DNA of 40,202 bases from a virus. Position 1 is the stretch's first letter, and each line of letters starts with the position of its first letter. The notes under the pieces are model-generated. The model saw only the letters and a program-made list of their open reading frames with translations. It searched no databases and was not told the DNA's origin. The DNA lies in the IMG/VR virus record IMGVR_UViG_3300027861_000070, positions 1 to 40,202 of that record; one strand, written 5' to 3'. Positions 29,873 to 37,925 of this stretch are shown piece by piece. The translations under genes were made by a program, and so were the position numbers.

Positions 29873-30734
29873 AGTAGCTAGAACTACACCATGGGGCTTT
29901 AAAGAAGATATGGAAGAGATACATAATGTATCTGTAAACGAATTCTTAAAATCAGATAGTAGATATGATACAATTATATTGCATATATTATCTGGAGAAG
30001 GTAGTGTATATTTAAAAGAATGTATTAAACATGCATATGATTTATGTGTAAAACTTATTGTATTGGAACATAATCCTAATCATAAGGATTGGGAATATGA
30101 TACAAATGTAACTTGGGATAGGCTAAGTTACATAGAACAATTAGAGAAGGTATATGGTGAGAAAGTTATTAAAGAAGATTGGGGGAGGAATATATTATAC
30201 GCTTGTACTACTATGGCACCATTCCATTTACCACAACTAAATAATAAATATTATAACAAACATATTAATGAATCCTATGTTAGACCACATGATGAAGGAA
30301 TAGATAAGAAACATTTAATCTATACTCATACCAGTGAATCTCCAATAGATTTTGAGTTACCAGAGGGTACAATATATTGGGTAGCTGGTGGAGGATTAGC
30401 TTTTGAAGCTATGGAATCTTCTAATAATAATATCCTTATTGATTCAGTATTAAGACAATGTATATATTGGAGTAAACAATCTTGGAAGACAGATAGATTA
30501 TATACTTTTGAAGGGATAAAGATTGATGAAGATTATAAACAATGGAGAGTTATCAAACATAATAATATTCAACCAGATAGTATACAACATATACCACTAC
30601 AAGATTTAAAATGTAAAGATAGCACAGTATATGTATCCACAGTTCATAAGAACTATTGGAAACATTTAGTACCAAACAACAATATAATTGATGCTTGGAC
30701 AGAGAGGGATAAACCATGCCTAATAAAAAAGTAG
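29811..30734 (+). CDS. Unknown protein in the glycan-modification cluster
   Basis: A 307-residue protein starting MNHHNDAWTIVQSHIFGS. It overlaps the methyltransferase by 62 bases, with GGAGG 11 bases upstream. Visible features are a Rossmann-like DTIILHILSGEGSV start, VKLIVLEHNPNHKDW, a central YWVAGGGLAFEAMESS stretch and a final VHKNYWKHLVP segment. The overall alpha/beta pattern might be a glycosyltransferase or nucleotide-sugar enzyme, yet no family signature is clear. Tight coupling to its neighbours implies a shared pathway. Confidence 0.65.
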   Translation: MNHHNDAWTIVQSHIFGSVCEVARTTPWGFKEDMEEIHNVSVNEFLKSDSRYDTIILHILSGEGSVYLKECIKHAYDLCVKLIVLEHNPNHKDWEYDTNVTWDRLSYIEQLEKVYGEKVIKEDWGRNILYACTTMAPFHLPQLNNKYYNKHINESYVRPHDEGIDKKHLIYTHTSESPIDFELPEGTIYWVAGGGLAFEAMESSNNNILIDSVLRQCIYWSKQSWKTDRLYTFEGIKIDEDYKQWRVIKHNNIQPDSIQHIPLQDLKCKDSTVYVSTVHKNYWKHLVPNNNIIDAWTERDKPCLIKK

Positions 30735-31342
30735 TTTATACAGCAATAACAAATAAGTATGATACTTTGATAAGACCAAATGTAACACCATCAGATATAG
30801 ATTTTATTTGTTTTACAGATGACCATAGACTTACAAGTGAAGTATGGAAGATGGTATATATAGAGAATTTAAATCACAAAGAACCAAAGATATTATCTCA
30901 CAAATATGTTAATGAATATGAAAGGTCTATGTGGGTTGATGCAAATGTAAGGATTAGAGAAAACTTAAATGAATTATTTGATAAGTATACAGAGAAACCA
31001 ATTTATACATTTAAACATCCAGAAAGGATGTGTATTTATAAAGAGGCAATATCTTGTAATGGTTTAGATAAAAAACAAAATATAGAGAAGATGATGGAAC
31101 ATTTAAAAAAGGAGAAATACCCCACAAAAAATGGGTTATCATCATGTAATATTATTTTAAGAAATAAACAAATAATTCCTTTAAATGAGGAATGGTTTAA
31201 GTATGTAGATACATATACTAGAAGAGACCAATTAAGTTATCATTATGTCTTATGGAAACAAAAAATAAATTTTGGGTATATGGATGGAAATGTAAGGGAT
31301 AGTAAAAAACTAATATGGAATGGGAATCACTATGGATATTAA
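30716..31342 (+). CDS. DUF616/TOD1-like glycosyltransferase domain protein
   Basis: A 208-residue protein starting MPNKKVVYTAITNKYDTL. The family pattern is clear: DIDFICFTDD (27-36), SMWVDANV (71-78), HPERMCIYKEA (101-111) and RRDQLSYHYVLWK (169-181). Members (PF04765) are predicted GT-A glycosyltransferases. It overlaps the unknown protein upstream by 19 bases and a methyltransferase-like gene downstream. Inference: it transfers a sugar in modification of host or virus glycans. Confidence 0.82.
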   Translation: MPNKKVVYTAITNKYDTLIRPNVTPSDIDFICFTDDHRLTSEVWKMVYIENLNHKEPKILSHKYVNEYERSMWVDANVRIRENLNELFDKYTEKPIYTFKHPERMCIYKEAISCNGLDKKQNIEKMMEHLKKEKYPTKNGLSSCNIILRNKQIIPLNEEWFKYVDTYTRRDQLSYHYVLWKQKINFGYMDGNVRDSKKLIWNGNHYGY

Positions 31343-31856
31343 AGAAATGTATGAAATAGAATGTAAAAGAGACCACACAGATATGTATTATCATTTACCT
31401 AAATTAAGGGAATATGCAGAGAAGTGTGAACACATAACAGAAATGGGTGTAAGAGATGTACTATCTACTTATGCGCTTTTAATGGGAAAACCGAAGATAT
31501 TAAAATCTTATGATATTGAAGCAACAAAGAAAACACATAGGATACCTAAGCAAGATAATTTTGAATATATAATAGAAGATGTATTAAAAATAGAAATAGA
31601 AGAAACAGATTTCTTATTCATAGATACATTACATACATATAAACAATTATCTCAAGAACTAAAACTTCATGGGAATAAAGCTAAAGAATATTTGGGCTTT
31701 CATGATATATCTAGCTTTGGTGTTACTGGTGAGGATGGTGGTCCTGGATTGTTAAAAGCAATTTCTGAATTTAAAAAAGATAATCCTTGGTGGGTAGAAG
31801 ATTATGTAACTTATGCTTGTAATGGATTATTAATATTAAAAAGGGTTAAATTTTAA
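31332..31856 (+). CDS. Methyltransferase-like protein (CmcI / Methyltransf_24-like)
   Basis: A 174-residue product beginning MDIKEMYEIECKRDHTDM. It shows a SAM-site-like ITEMGVRDVLSTYALL, DFLFIDTLHTYKQL with the acid after the second Rossmann strand, and GFHDISSFG with GEDGGPGLLKAI, as in CmcI and rhamnosyl O-methyltransferase relatives. An earlier in-frame ATG (31320) is possible, but GGGA seven bases before 31332 favours this one. It closes the rightward cluster; its end overlaps the convergent primase gene by 11 bases. Confidence 0.72.
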   Translation: MDIKEMYEIECKRDHTDMYYHLPKLREYAEKCEHITEMGVRDVLSTYALLMGKPKILKSYDIEATKKTHRIPKQDNFEYIIEDVLKIEIEETDFLFIDTLHTYKQLSQELKLHGNKAKEYLGFHDISSFGVTGEDGGPGLLKAISEFKKDNPWWVEDYVTYACNGLLILKRVKF

Positions 31857-32739
31857 CCCCTATTTCTTTTAATAAATCTCTCCTGTATCTTTCACTAACT
31901 CTTCTTTTACTTTTATAAACTCCTTCTACTGTTCCTTTAATTTGCTTTAAAAACAAATAACCCCTTAAAGTATAGGAATTCCATTCACATAATTTAGAAT
32001 AACATTCATCTTCTGTTAATCCTTGTTGTGCATACCAACTTGCTAAGATAAACAATACTCTCTTTTTACCATCAGTATTAACCATATCATTTGATAGAAA
32101 ATATTTTATATCATCTGGTTCACCATTAGTGATTGGTATCTTCTTAATTGTATATTGTGCCATAGCTTTATCAACATCATATTTGATAAGTACTGAATCT
32201 TCTATTTGATTCTCTCCAAAATCTTCACTGTGTTTCAGTGACTTCATTCCACCTTTCCGACTTCTACAATTCTCTAATTGTATCATTGGAGTTAAGTGAA
32301 CATGTGCTTTCCCTTCATGGTGTGTTAGATATCCATAACAGATATCTCTTAATAATAATCTTTTGATTTCATCTCTTTCATACTTTCCATAGTTTAATAA
32401 TTCATCAAAGAAAATATGGAAGTGATATCCTGTTCCTCCACTCTTCCACAAGGAATAGGATATCTTTTTATTAGTTAATCTTTTTTGTATATCTTCAACA
32501 GTTTTATCTTGTGCTTCTTTTATTTCTTCTCTAGTTGCATCTTTTGAATGATAATCTAAATCTAAACATAATTCAGAGGGTAAAACTTCTCTATGGTTTG
32601 GATGTCCATGATAAGATAAGTATTCTGAATATTTATGGTCTTTATAGTTGTGCCATGGGGTTGGATATTTAAAGAATCTTTGAACTCTAAAGTGAAATCC
32701 ATACTTCCTATAATAATATTCTAAATAATCTTTTATCAT
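31846..32739 (-). CDS. Archaeo-eukaryotic primase (PriS-like)
   Basis: A 297-residue protein. The catalytic acids are in LCLDLDYH (57-64; Asp60 and Asp62), then KSGGTGYHFHIFF (99-111), the conserved Ser/His nucleotide site, and LENCRSRKGGMKSLKH (155-170) with a basic patch. The C-terminal part (about 228-275, RVLFILASWYAQQGLTEDEC) is a PriCT-like helical domain. It makes primers for viral DNA synthesis. It is the last gene of the minus-strand replication operon that also encodes an AAA+ helicase, which supports this role. It is strong evidence of an archaeal-type replication system. Confidence 0.88.
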   Translation of the reverse strand: MIKDYLEYYYRKYGFHFRVQRFFKYPTPWHNYKDHKYSEYLSYHGHPNHREVLPSELCLDLDYHSKDATREEIKEAQDKTVEDIQKRLTNKKISYSLWKSGGTGYHFHIFFDELLNYGKYERDEIKRLLLRDICYGYLTHHEGKAHVHLTPMIQLENCRSRKGGMKSLKHSEDFGENQIEDSVLIKYDVDKAMAQYTIKKIPITNGEPDDIKYFLSNDMVNTDGKKRVLFILASWYAQQGLTEDECYSKLCEWNSYTLRGYLFLKQIKGTVEGVYKSKRRVSERYRRDLLKEIGVKI

Positions 32740-32984
32740 ATTCCCCCCCTAGAACTTATTGAAAAACCCTCACTTTTTGGCATTCCAGTTAATTTAATTA
32801 ATTTATGTTCTTCTAAAACATTTCTAACAGCAATGTCTACAATCTCTATAATTCTCTTTTTAGGGAATATTTTTTTGATTTCATCAGCCAATAGTTTAAT
32901 CCCCAAACTCATCCCTTCATATTCCCCACAAAGGAAGGCTGCTTTTTCTCCTCTTATAGTTGCAGAAGGAGTTTCAAACTTCAT
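32736..32984 (-). CDS. Small protein upstream of the primase
   Basis: An 82-residue product starting MKFETPSATIRGEKAAFL, linked to both neighbours by ATGA overlaps. A short strand-rich start is followed by two helices (IKLLADEIKKIFPKKRIIEI). It is a candidate primase cofactor or replication accessory by operon position. No family was recognised. Confidence 0.65.
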   Translation of the reverse strand: MKFETPSATIRGEKAAFLCGEYEGMSLGIKLLADEIKKIFPKKRIIEIVDIAVRNVLEEHKLIKLTGMPKSEGFSISSRGGI

Positions 32985-33292
32985 TCAGCCACCATAAGTT
33001 TATCATTAATGGCATCAGTTCTTTGTTGATAAACCCAAACTAACTCTTCTAGTCCATCAGTTCTAAATGCTTTTACTTTTCTTCTAATATAATAATCTGG
33101 ATATCCTTCTATCCAATCATAATTCTTTAATTGTTCTTTAGTTACTTCAAACATTTCTCCTTCAACATAGTCTGTTACACTAGCACTAATTATAGTATCA
33201 TGTCCTCTAACTATCTTCTTGAATCCCGGAAGAATTGCATACTTTGCATCTTCTCTGGTTCCTACCAATATTCCATATACAAATAGTTTCAT
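32981..33292 (-). CDS. Gamma-glutamylcyclotransferase/AIG2-like protein (GGCT fold)
   Basis: A 103-residue product starting MKLFVYGILVGTREDAKY. The family hallmarks are the opening LFVYGILV and the stretch NYDWIEGYPDYYIRR with the catalytic-type Glu62. The family cleaves gamma-glutamyl amines through cyclisation or acts on similar isopeptides. The start at the Met of MKLFVYG is preferred to one four codons earlier, whose GAGG site is too close. Such proteins occur with amidoligases and class II amidotransferases in other genomes; here these are encoded 30 kb away (or about 10 kb across the join). ATGA overlap with the next gene. Confidence 0.82.
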   Translation of the reverse strand: MKLFVYGILVGTREDAKYAILPGFKKIVRGHDTIISASVTDYVEGEMFEVTKEQLKNYDWIEGYPDYYIRRKVKAFRTDGLEELVWVYQQRTDAINDKLMVAE

Positions 33293-33293
33293 T

Positions 33294-33944
33294 TTAAAAG
33301 TCATTCCTCGCTATTACTTCTGTCCACTCTTCCCAAGTTCCTCTATGCTTACAGTATAATCCTGTATCAACAAAGGTTTTAAATCCTTTCTTATAAACAT
33401 CTTCATGGAAATACATATCACAATGTGCTTCACCAAATCTAAACTCTCCAATAGCTTCTAAGACTTCTCTTTTGATTAAACAACATCCTAATCCACATCC
33501 ACCTTTAGCTTCTATAACTTCTCCACTTGTAACATCTCGCCATTCTATTGATTGAATAGACATTCTAGACTTTCCTGTTGCTGGATGTCTTATCCTTACT
33601 TTCTCTCCAGTAAATGCACAAGGATATCTTGATTTCTTTGGACCAACAGTATACATTGCTCCAACTACATCTAAATCATGTCTAAGTAATTCTTCAACTA
33701 CACATAACTTTGGGAGTATATCTGCTTCAAGAGTTAGTAAGTGAGTACAATCACTTTCAAGGAATTTCTTAAGTAACTCATTATAACCTTCTGTTATTCT
33801 ATCTCTACTACTCTTTCCTTCATAACCATCTGTCCATACTTCTTGGATTACTACATCTTCTATGAATTCTCTATGGTCAAGAAATTCATGTCTACAATAA
33901 TCCTTTCCATGATATGTGACTGTTCCTATCATTACTTTACTCAT
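33294..33944 (-). CDS. Glycosyltransferase-like protein, paralogue of the one at 10183
   Basis: A 216-residue protein starting MSKVMIGTVTYHGKDY. It has the same plan as the 10183-10941 protein: an opening VMIGTVTYHGK strand, THLLTLEADILP with the acidic site (EAD, 73-75), GGCGLGCCLIKREVLEAIG, and FKTFVDTGLYCKHRGTWEEW at the end. It is a probable GT-A glycosyltransferase. Here it lies in the replication operon, coupled by ATGA to the nuclease gene, while its relative is in the head module. A role in modifying DNA bases or proteins is possible; the donor sugar is unknown. Confidence 0.75.
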   Translation of the reverse strand: MSKVMIGTVTYHGKDYCRHEFLDHREFIEDVVIQEVWTDGYEGKSSRDRITEGYNELLKKFLESDCTHLLTLEADILPKLCVVEELLRHDLDVVGAMYTVGPKKSRYPCAFTGEKVRIRHPATGKSRMSIQSIEWRDVTSGEVIEAKGGCGLGCCLIKREVLEAIGEFRFGEAHCDMYFHEDVYKKGFKTFVDTGLYCKHRGTWEEWTEVIARNDF

Positions 33945-34294
33945 TTGATTATCTCCTTAAAACTTTTATAAGAGATTGTACAAGGTAATGTATAATCTCC
34001 TATGGTGGCATGCATCATTACTTTAGCATCTTTGTAGTTTTCTTTGTATAGTAAGATTGGTAATTTATCATGTTCTACTGCTTCACCATATACTTTAGCA
34101 AAGAAATCTTCTATTTGTTTTTCACTTAGTTTCTTATAATGCTTTATCTCTATAACATACTTATCACTAATTAAGTCAGCATCTCTTTCAGAGTTACCAC
34201 TTCCTATTGTGAGTTTTATATCTGGAATTAAGTTTCTTAATTCTTTGTAGATTTTGTTTTCATAAGCATTCCCTTTGTGCTTTCCCATAACCAT
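33941..34294 (-). CDS. Holliday-junction-resolvase-like PD-(D/E)xK nuclease
   Basis: A 117-residue protein starting MVMGKHKGNAYENKIYKE. Family signature: KGNAYENKI with Glu12, GSGNSERDADLI (31-42) with the metal-binding Asp, and YVIEIKH (46-52) containing the ExK pair. It resembles archaeal Hjc and other small resolvases that cut branched DNA in replication or packaging. An alternative start two codons later begins with MGKHKGNAYE. It overlaps the upstream gene by 58 bases, and the next by 4. Confidence 0.8.
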   Translation of the reverse strand: MVMGKHKGNAYENKIYKELRNLIPDIKLTIGSGNSERDADLISDKYVIEIKHYKKLSEKQIEDFFAKVYGEAVEHDKLPILLYKENYKDAKVMMHATIGDYTLPCTISYKSFKEIIK

Positions 34295-34629
34295 TTATAC
34301 CACTTCCTTTCTTCGTATACTTGTAATAATTCCTTTAAACCTGTATTTTCAGATTCTAATTTATCACATTCTTTTCCTAATTTTATTGATGCTTTTATTT
34401 GTACATCTAAATCTTTAAGTAAACTTTTTATATTTTCTGAACTACTCCTCTTTGGTATTCCATATTCTTCCATCCATACATCAAATATTGCTTGTTTCTT
34501 TGCTGTAACTACACCATCATCTACTAAACAATCTGTGTCTGGGTGTATCCACATGTCCCCCATGTTGATTAATTCACTTCCACACAGTGAACATTTCTTT
34601 TCATAATCACTTATATTATATCTTTTCAT
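34237..34629 (-). CDS. Zinc-finger and coiled-coil protein
   Basis: A 130-residue product starting MKRYNISDYEKKCSLC. CSLC (13-16) with a downstream HPDTDC (29-34) forms a likely zinc site; residues about 70-110 are a coiled coil and the C-terminus is basic (MKTKSTKN). The ATG overlaps the helicase stop by 4 bases. It may help load the helicase or bind DNA; no family is recognised. Confidence 0.65.
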   Translation of the reverse strand: MKRYNISDYEKKCSLCGSELINMGDMWIHPDTDCLVDDGVVTAKKQAIFDVWMEEYGIPKRSSSENIKSLLKDLDVQIKASIKLGKECDKLESENTGLKELLQVYEERKWYKWLWESTKGMLMKTKSTKN

Positions 34630-35972
34630 TCTATTACCTCCATTGAGTAAGTTTCATTTTCTATTGGATGAAATAATTTTAATCTTCCATCTTCATTCAA
34701 TTGCTTTTGATACCATTCATCTGCTATGTCTGGAAAGTGTTTTTTCATATTATCATATCCTGCCTTTAAACATTCAGTAAAGTCAAACTTATTCTCAAAC
34801 TCTTCTACTTCATCAGTTTTATGGTATAGGAATTTTCTACCAATGATATCCTTTCCTAAGAATCCAGCTTCTACTAAATCCTCACATTGTTGTTGGACTG
34901 TGTTGTGTTTTAACAATATTCCTTTATCCTTTAAAAAGGTATGTATTTTTGTAGTTGAATGATATATCTTATCTTCTCCTTCTTCATCTTGGAATAGTGT
35001 TTGTTGTGCTTTCTCTTTATCTTTCTTCCAACCTTTAATATCCCCATCAAATATCTTCATAATATCTTCACCAAGTTGTGGTAAGTTATGAACCTTTCTA
35101 TTAAATGTTTTACCATATAAAGCATGCACAGTGTATATATCTTGCATTGATGAAAAGTAAGCTTCATCTTTAGATGTTCTATCTTTAAAATAGAACTTTG
35201 TACAAGCATCTATTAAGTTGTAATAGTGGTTGATGTGACTCCTAACCTTTACAAAAGGTACTGGTACTTGCTTTGCTATGAATTCAGCAAAGGGGTTCTC
35301 TACAGTTTTAGAAGATAATGCTAGAACAGATTTTATATGTCCACATAATTTTTTAGACATTTCTTCTTCTTGTATCTTAAGACGGCTTTTACAGAATCTG
35401 GATTTACCAATGTATTTTACTACTTTCCTATTCTGTTTCTGAGAGATGTCCGTCATAAAGTTAATTACTCTTCTATCTAGTTCATCATCTTTCTTTGTTT
35501 TGTTTTCCAGGGCTAATGAATAGAGAACCCCTAAGTCTCCTTTTATCTTAAAGTCTACATTCTTTCTAGAGACAGCATCATAAACTTTTCTTGTAATTGA
35601 TTTTCCTTCTGTTATGTTCTTAAGTATTTCTACCATAATTGGGTTGTTAGAGTTGATTGCTTTTTGTAATTCTTCTATGTAAATGATTCCAGCATTGTTC
35701 ACTGCTTTGTAGTCATACATAGTTGCAGTATTACTTGTTAATCCTAACTTGTAGATTTCATCTTCTGGGAGTAGTAGCATAGCTATATCCAACAATACTG
35801 TTTTACCAGAACCACTAAGGCTCTCAACACCACAAGGTATCTTGTTGGTTGCTGCTAATGTAAGCAGTATTGCATTCTCTTCTTCCCCCACTAAACCACA
35901 GTTTCCAAAGAATCCAACAATTTCTCTTGTTGTTGGTTGGAATGGTTTAGGTAAATCTACATCTATTATCAT
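34626..35972 (-). CDS. AAA+ replicative helicase-like ATPase
   Basis: A 448-residue protein. Walker A is ESLSGSGKT (50-58), Walker B GIIYIEEL (95-102), and a sensor/arginine-finger region LALENKTKKDDELDRRVI lies at 153-170. The C-terminal third holds a winged-helix-like stretch (TKIHTFLKDKGILLKHNTVQ, about 346-365). This is the arrangement of MCM-like or other superfamily III/AAA+ viral helicases. In one operon with a primase it is inferred to unwind DNA at viral forks. ATGA overlaps link it to the small genes on both sides. Confidence 0.82.
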   Translation of the reverse strand: MIIDVDLPKPFQPTTREIVGFFGNCGLVGEEENAILLTLAATNKIPCGVESLSGSGKTVLLDIAMLLLPEDEIYKLGLTSNTATMYDYKAVNNAGIIYIEELQKAINSNNPIMVEILKNITEGKSITRKVYDAVSRKNVDFKIKGDLGVLYSLALENKTKKDDELDRRVINFMTDISQKQNRKVVKYIGKSRFCKSRLKIQEEEMSKKLCGHIKSVLALSSKTVENPFAEFIAKQVPVPFVKVRSHINHYYNLIDACTKFYFKDRTSKDEAYFSSMQDIYTVHALYGKTFNRKVHNLPQLGEDIMKIFDGDIKGWKKDKEKAQQTLFQDEEGEDKIYHSTTKIHTFLKDKGILLKHNTVQQQCEDLVEAGFLGKDIIGRKFLYHKTDEVEEFENKFDFTECLKAGYDNMKKHFPDIADEWYQKQLNEDGRLKLFHPIENETYSMEVIE

Positions 35973-36082
35973 TCTTTCACATCCACAATCTCACAATCTT
36001 CATTATAATCTAAACCAAGATAAGCTAATAGCTTATCAAAGGCTAGTTCAATTCCTGTTATTCTCGCTTCAATTACATTCAT
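35969..36082 (-). CDS. 37-residue protein in the replication operon
   Basis: The product starts MNVIEARITGIELAFDKL and ends CEIVDVKE. Its ATG overlaps the stop of the upstream gene and its TGA overlaps the helicase ATG, both in the ATGA form, with no spare bases. This perfect fit makes a real small protein likely despite its size. It is helical with an acidic end. Function is unknown; it may be a helicase cofactor. Confidence 0.6.
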   Translation of the reverse strand: MNVIEARITGIELAFDKLLAYLGLDYNEDCEIVDVKE

Positions 36083-36774
36083 TGTAGGTTATCCATCCAT
36101 ACTAATTTTGCTCTATCTTCTGTGATGTCATACTTTATGAATGTTGGTTTCACTTCATCAAAGTTGAATGTTCTTCCTGCTGTTTTACTCTGTTCTAAAA
36201 GAGCATTAACCAATTGTTGCTCTGTTTCTGTCAGAACCAAAGGTTCTCGGTTTGCTGTAGTTTCACTCTCTACTGTTGCGTTAATTTCTTCCACAACAAT
36301 TGGCATGCTATCTTGTGTTGGTTGAGGACTAGGAGTTGCTACTGGAGTACTTTGTCCACCCATAGCTACTTGATATCTTGTTGATAATCCACTACCTGTT
36401 TTACTTACCTTGAATGTTGCTTGTAAAGCATTTATCCCTGTTGAATTTAGTATTGCGATTGTTTGTTCTACTTGGTCATCAACACTCTTTGGCATTGGGT
36501 ATGTGAACTCTTGTCCATCAATTATCACCATTCTCTCTATTTTGTTATTCTTGTTACATCCAGGAAATAATCTTTTAAATTCATCTGCTTTCATAAACTT
36601 AGTTTCATTAAGTTCATGTACATTCCCTTCCATATCTGTTAGTTGTCCTTCTCTGTGGAATTCTGATGTGTTGTTGTTCCACACAGTATAGGATTCTTTT
36701 TTTGATAAGTCTCTTAGTTGAAAGTCTAATCCAACCAACATCTTATCTCTATGTTCTTTGTTTATATATGGCAT
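36079..36774 (-). CDS. Replication-operon protein, possible single-strand-binding protein
   Basis: A 231-residue protein starting MPYINKEHRDKMLVGLDF, with GGAGG nine bases upstream. A beta-rich N-terminal domain (about 25-140, with RMVIIDGQEFTYPMP and FKVSKTGSGLSTRYQVAM) is followed by a Pro/Ser/Thr/Gln linker (about 141-155) and a helical C-terminus (about 175-231). The layout of an OB-like domain plus flexible tail is reminiscent of SSB proteins, and its place just upstream of the helicase supports this. It is an inference without a family match. Confidence 0.55.
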   Translation of the reverse strand: MPYINKEHRDKMLVGLDFQLRDLSKKESYTVWNNNTSEFHREGQLTDMEGNVHELNETKFMKADEFKRLFPGCNKNNKIERMVIIDGQEFTYPMPKSVDDQVEQTIAILNSTGINALQATFKVSKTGSGLSTRYQVAMGGQSTPVATPSPQPTQDSMPIVVEEINATVESETTANREPLVLTETEQQLVNALLEQSKTAGRTFNFDEVKPTFIKYDITEDRAKLVWMDNLQ

Positions 36775-36775
36775 A

Positions 36776-36988
36776 TTATTTGTCCTCCTTCATATACTTC
36801 TTTAAATCTACGTCTGGTATTTCTATCATCTTTTCTCCATGTAAGACAAAGTGAAAAAATTCTTTTCCCCTCTCAATTATATCTTCCACAGATGAGTTCT
36901 TATCTAAGGAGTCAACTGCAGCTTTTAACATAGATTGTCTTATGATTGCTACCTGCCTTTGGTCTCCTATTACTTGGTCTAATCCCAC
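36776..36988 (-). CDS. Small protein of unknown function in the replication operon
   Basis: A 70-residue product with a GTG start and GGGGGTG a few bases upstream. It begins MGLDQVIGDQRQVAIIRQ and is mostly helical. The GTG lies one base after the upstream stop region and the next ATG lies one base after its own stop. No family is recognised. Confidence 0.65.
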   Translation of the reverse strand: MGLDQVIGDQRQVAIIRQSMLKAAVDSLDKNSSVEDIIERGKEFFHFVLHGEKMIEIPDVDLKKYMKEDK

Positions 36989-36989
36989 T

Positions 36990-37190
36990 TTACACCCCCA
37001 TCATATTTTTCAATTCAGATATTGCATCTTTAATTGAACCTTCTTTAGATGCTTCCCAAGCTTGTGCTAGTAAAGCAAATTTAACAAGTTCTAATACTGA
37101 TACTATTTCTGCTTCTGTTGCATTATTTTCTTCTGCTTTTTTATCTAAAAAATTTGTTACTTCTTCTGCTATTCTTTGTATTTTTTCCAT
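36990..37190 (-). CDS. First gene of the replication operon, small helical protein
   Basis: A 66-residue product starting MEKIQRIAEEVTNFLDKK. GGAGG lies eight bases before this ATG. An in-frame ATG 15 bases upstream (37205) would be nearly leaderless with the box at 37233-37240, so the start could be either; the GGAGG would then be coding. It is predicted all-helical with an acidic middle. No function is recognised; as the first gene of the operon it could be regulatory. Confidence 0.68.
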   Translation of the reverse strand: MEKIQRIAEEVTNFLDKKAEENNATEAEIVSVLELVKFALLAQAWEASKEGSIKDAISELKNMMGV

Positions 37191-37232
37191 TTTGATTTCC
37201 TCCATTACTCTACTATATATACACGCTACTAC

Positions 37233-37240
37233 TATATAAA
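37233..37240 (-). promoter_or_regulatory. TATA box for the replication operon
   Basis: On the minus strand TTTATATAGTAGTAGCG is followed by a TATATATA tract, nearly the same as the promoter before 37824. RNA is expected to start near 37210. Confidence 0.65.
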
Positions 37241-37251
37241 CATTTAGCTGT

Positions 37252-37824
37252 TCAAATATATAGTTTAGAGTATAGTTCTTCCTTTCCCTCTAATACTTGT
37301 GATGCCATCATATCTGCTAAATGGGTAGCCATCACTACTTCCCAATATCCTGCTTTTGTTATTAGATTCTTAGCAAAATCCCATTGAGACATATCTGTAT
37401 ATGTGTAGTCTCCCATATGGTATCTTATACACATCATCTCTTTATCAGTTAGTTCTATACCTTCTTGTAATAACATAATCACACTCTTATCCCCATGTCC
37501 TAATGGTAAGGTATCATTAAACTTATAAGGTTTAGCTTCACTTACTTTACCAGATGTAAGTACATTATCAATGTAACAATTACTCTTACATACATCATGT
37601 AATAGAGCTATAGAAGCTACTTCTTTATCAGTTATATCTATATTGTACTTATGTACTATATCTAATAGTACTATATATACATTATAGCTATGTAATGCTA
37701 ATCCACCATTTATAGCTAAGTGTCTACCTGCACTAGCTGGAGATGTAAAGTATCCTATTCTTTCTAAGTATGTAAATGTTTTATCATCAAGTACTTCTTT
37801 TATCTTTTGTTTTATATCAACCAT
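37252..37824 (-). CDS. HD-domain phosphohydrolase-like protein
   Basis: A 190-residue protein. The HD metal site is suggested by His45 (GLALHSY), HD at 76-77 (LLHDVCK), His110 (LGHGDKS), His136 (IRYHMG) and Asp171 (HLADMMAS). HD enzymes hydrolyse phosphate esters of nucleotides, cyclic nucleotides or nucleic acids. The ATG has no ribosome site and lies 32 bases after TTTATATA, so it is a leaderless gene. It has its own promoter, divergent to the zinc-finger/methyltransferase pair, and may change host nucleotide pools or signals early in infection. Confidence 0.8.
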   Translation of the reverse strand: MVDIKQKIKEVLDDKTFTYLERIGYFTSPASAGRHLAINGGLALHSYNVYIVLLDIVHKYNIDITDKEVASIALLHDVCKSNCYIDNVLTSGKVSEAKPYKFNDTLPLGHGDKSVIMLLQEGIELTDKEMMCIRYHMGDYTYTDMSQWDFAKNLITKAGYWEVVMATHLADMMASQVLEGKEELYSKLYI

Positions 37825-37848
37825 TGTATGTATATATAGCGCTACTAA

Positions 37849-37856
37849 TATATAAA
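37849..37856 (-). promoter_or_regulatory. TATA box of the HD-domain gene (leaderless)
   Basis: On the minus strand it reads ATCTTTATATATTAGTAGCG followed by CTATATATAC. The distance to the ATG at 37824 is 32 bases. It is divergent to the box at 37897. Confidence 0.7.
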
Positions 37857-37896
37857 GATATAGCTTCTAGAATATATACATTGGAGTAGCTAAATC

Positions 37897-37904
37897 TTTA
37901 TATA
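37897..37904 (+). promoter_or_regulatory. TATA box of the zinc-finger/methyltransferase pair (leaderless)
   Basis: ATCTTTATATATGATTAGTG is followed by TCTATATATACT and the ATG at 37926, 29 bases from the first T. TTGGAGTAG (37881-37889) lies just upstream, as in the 27.6-kb promoter. Confidence 0.7.
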
Positions 37905-37925
37905 TGATTAGTGTCTATATATACT

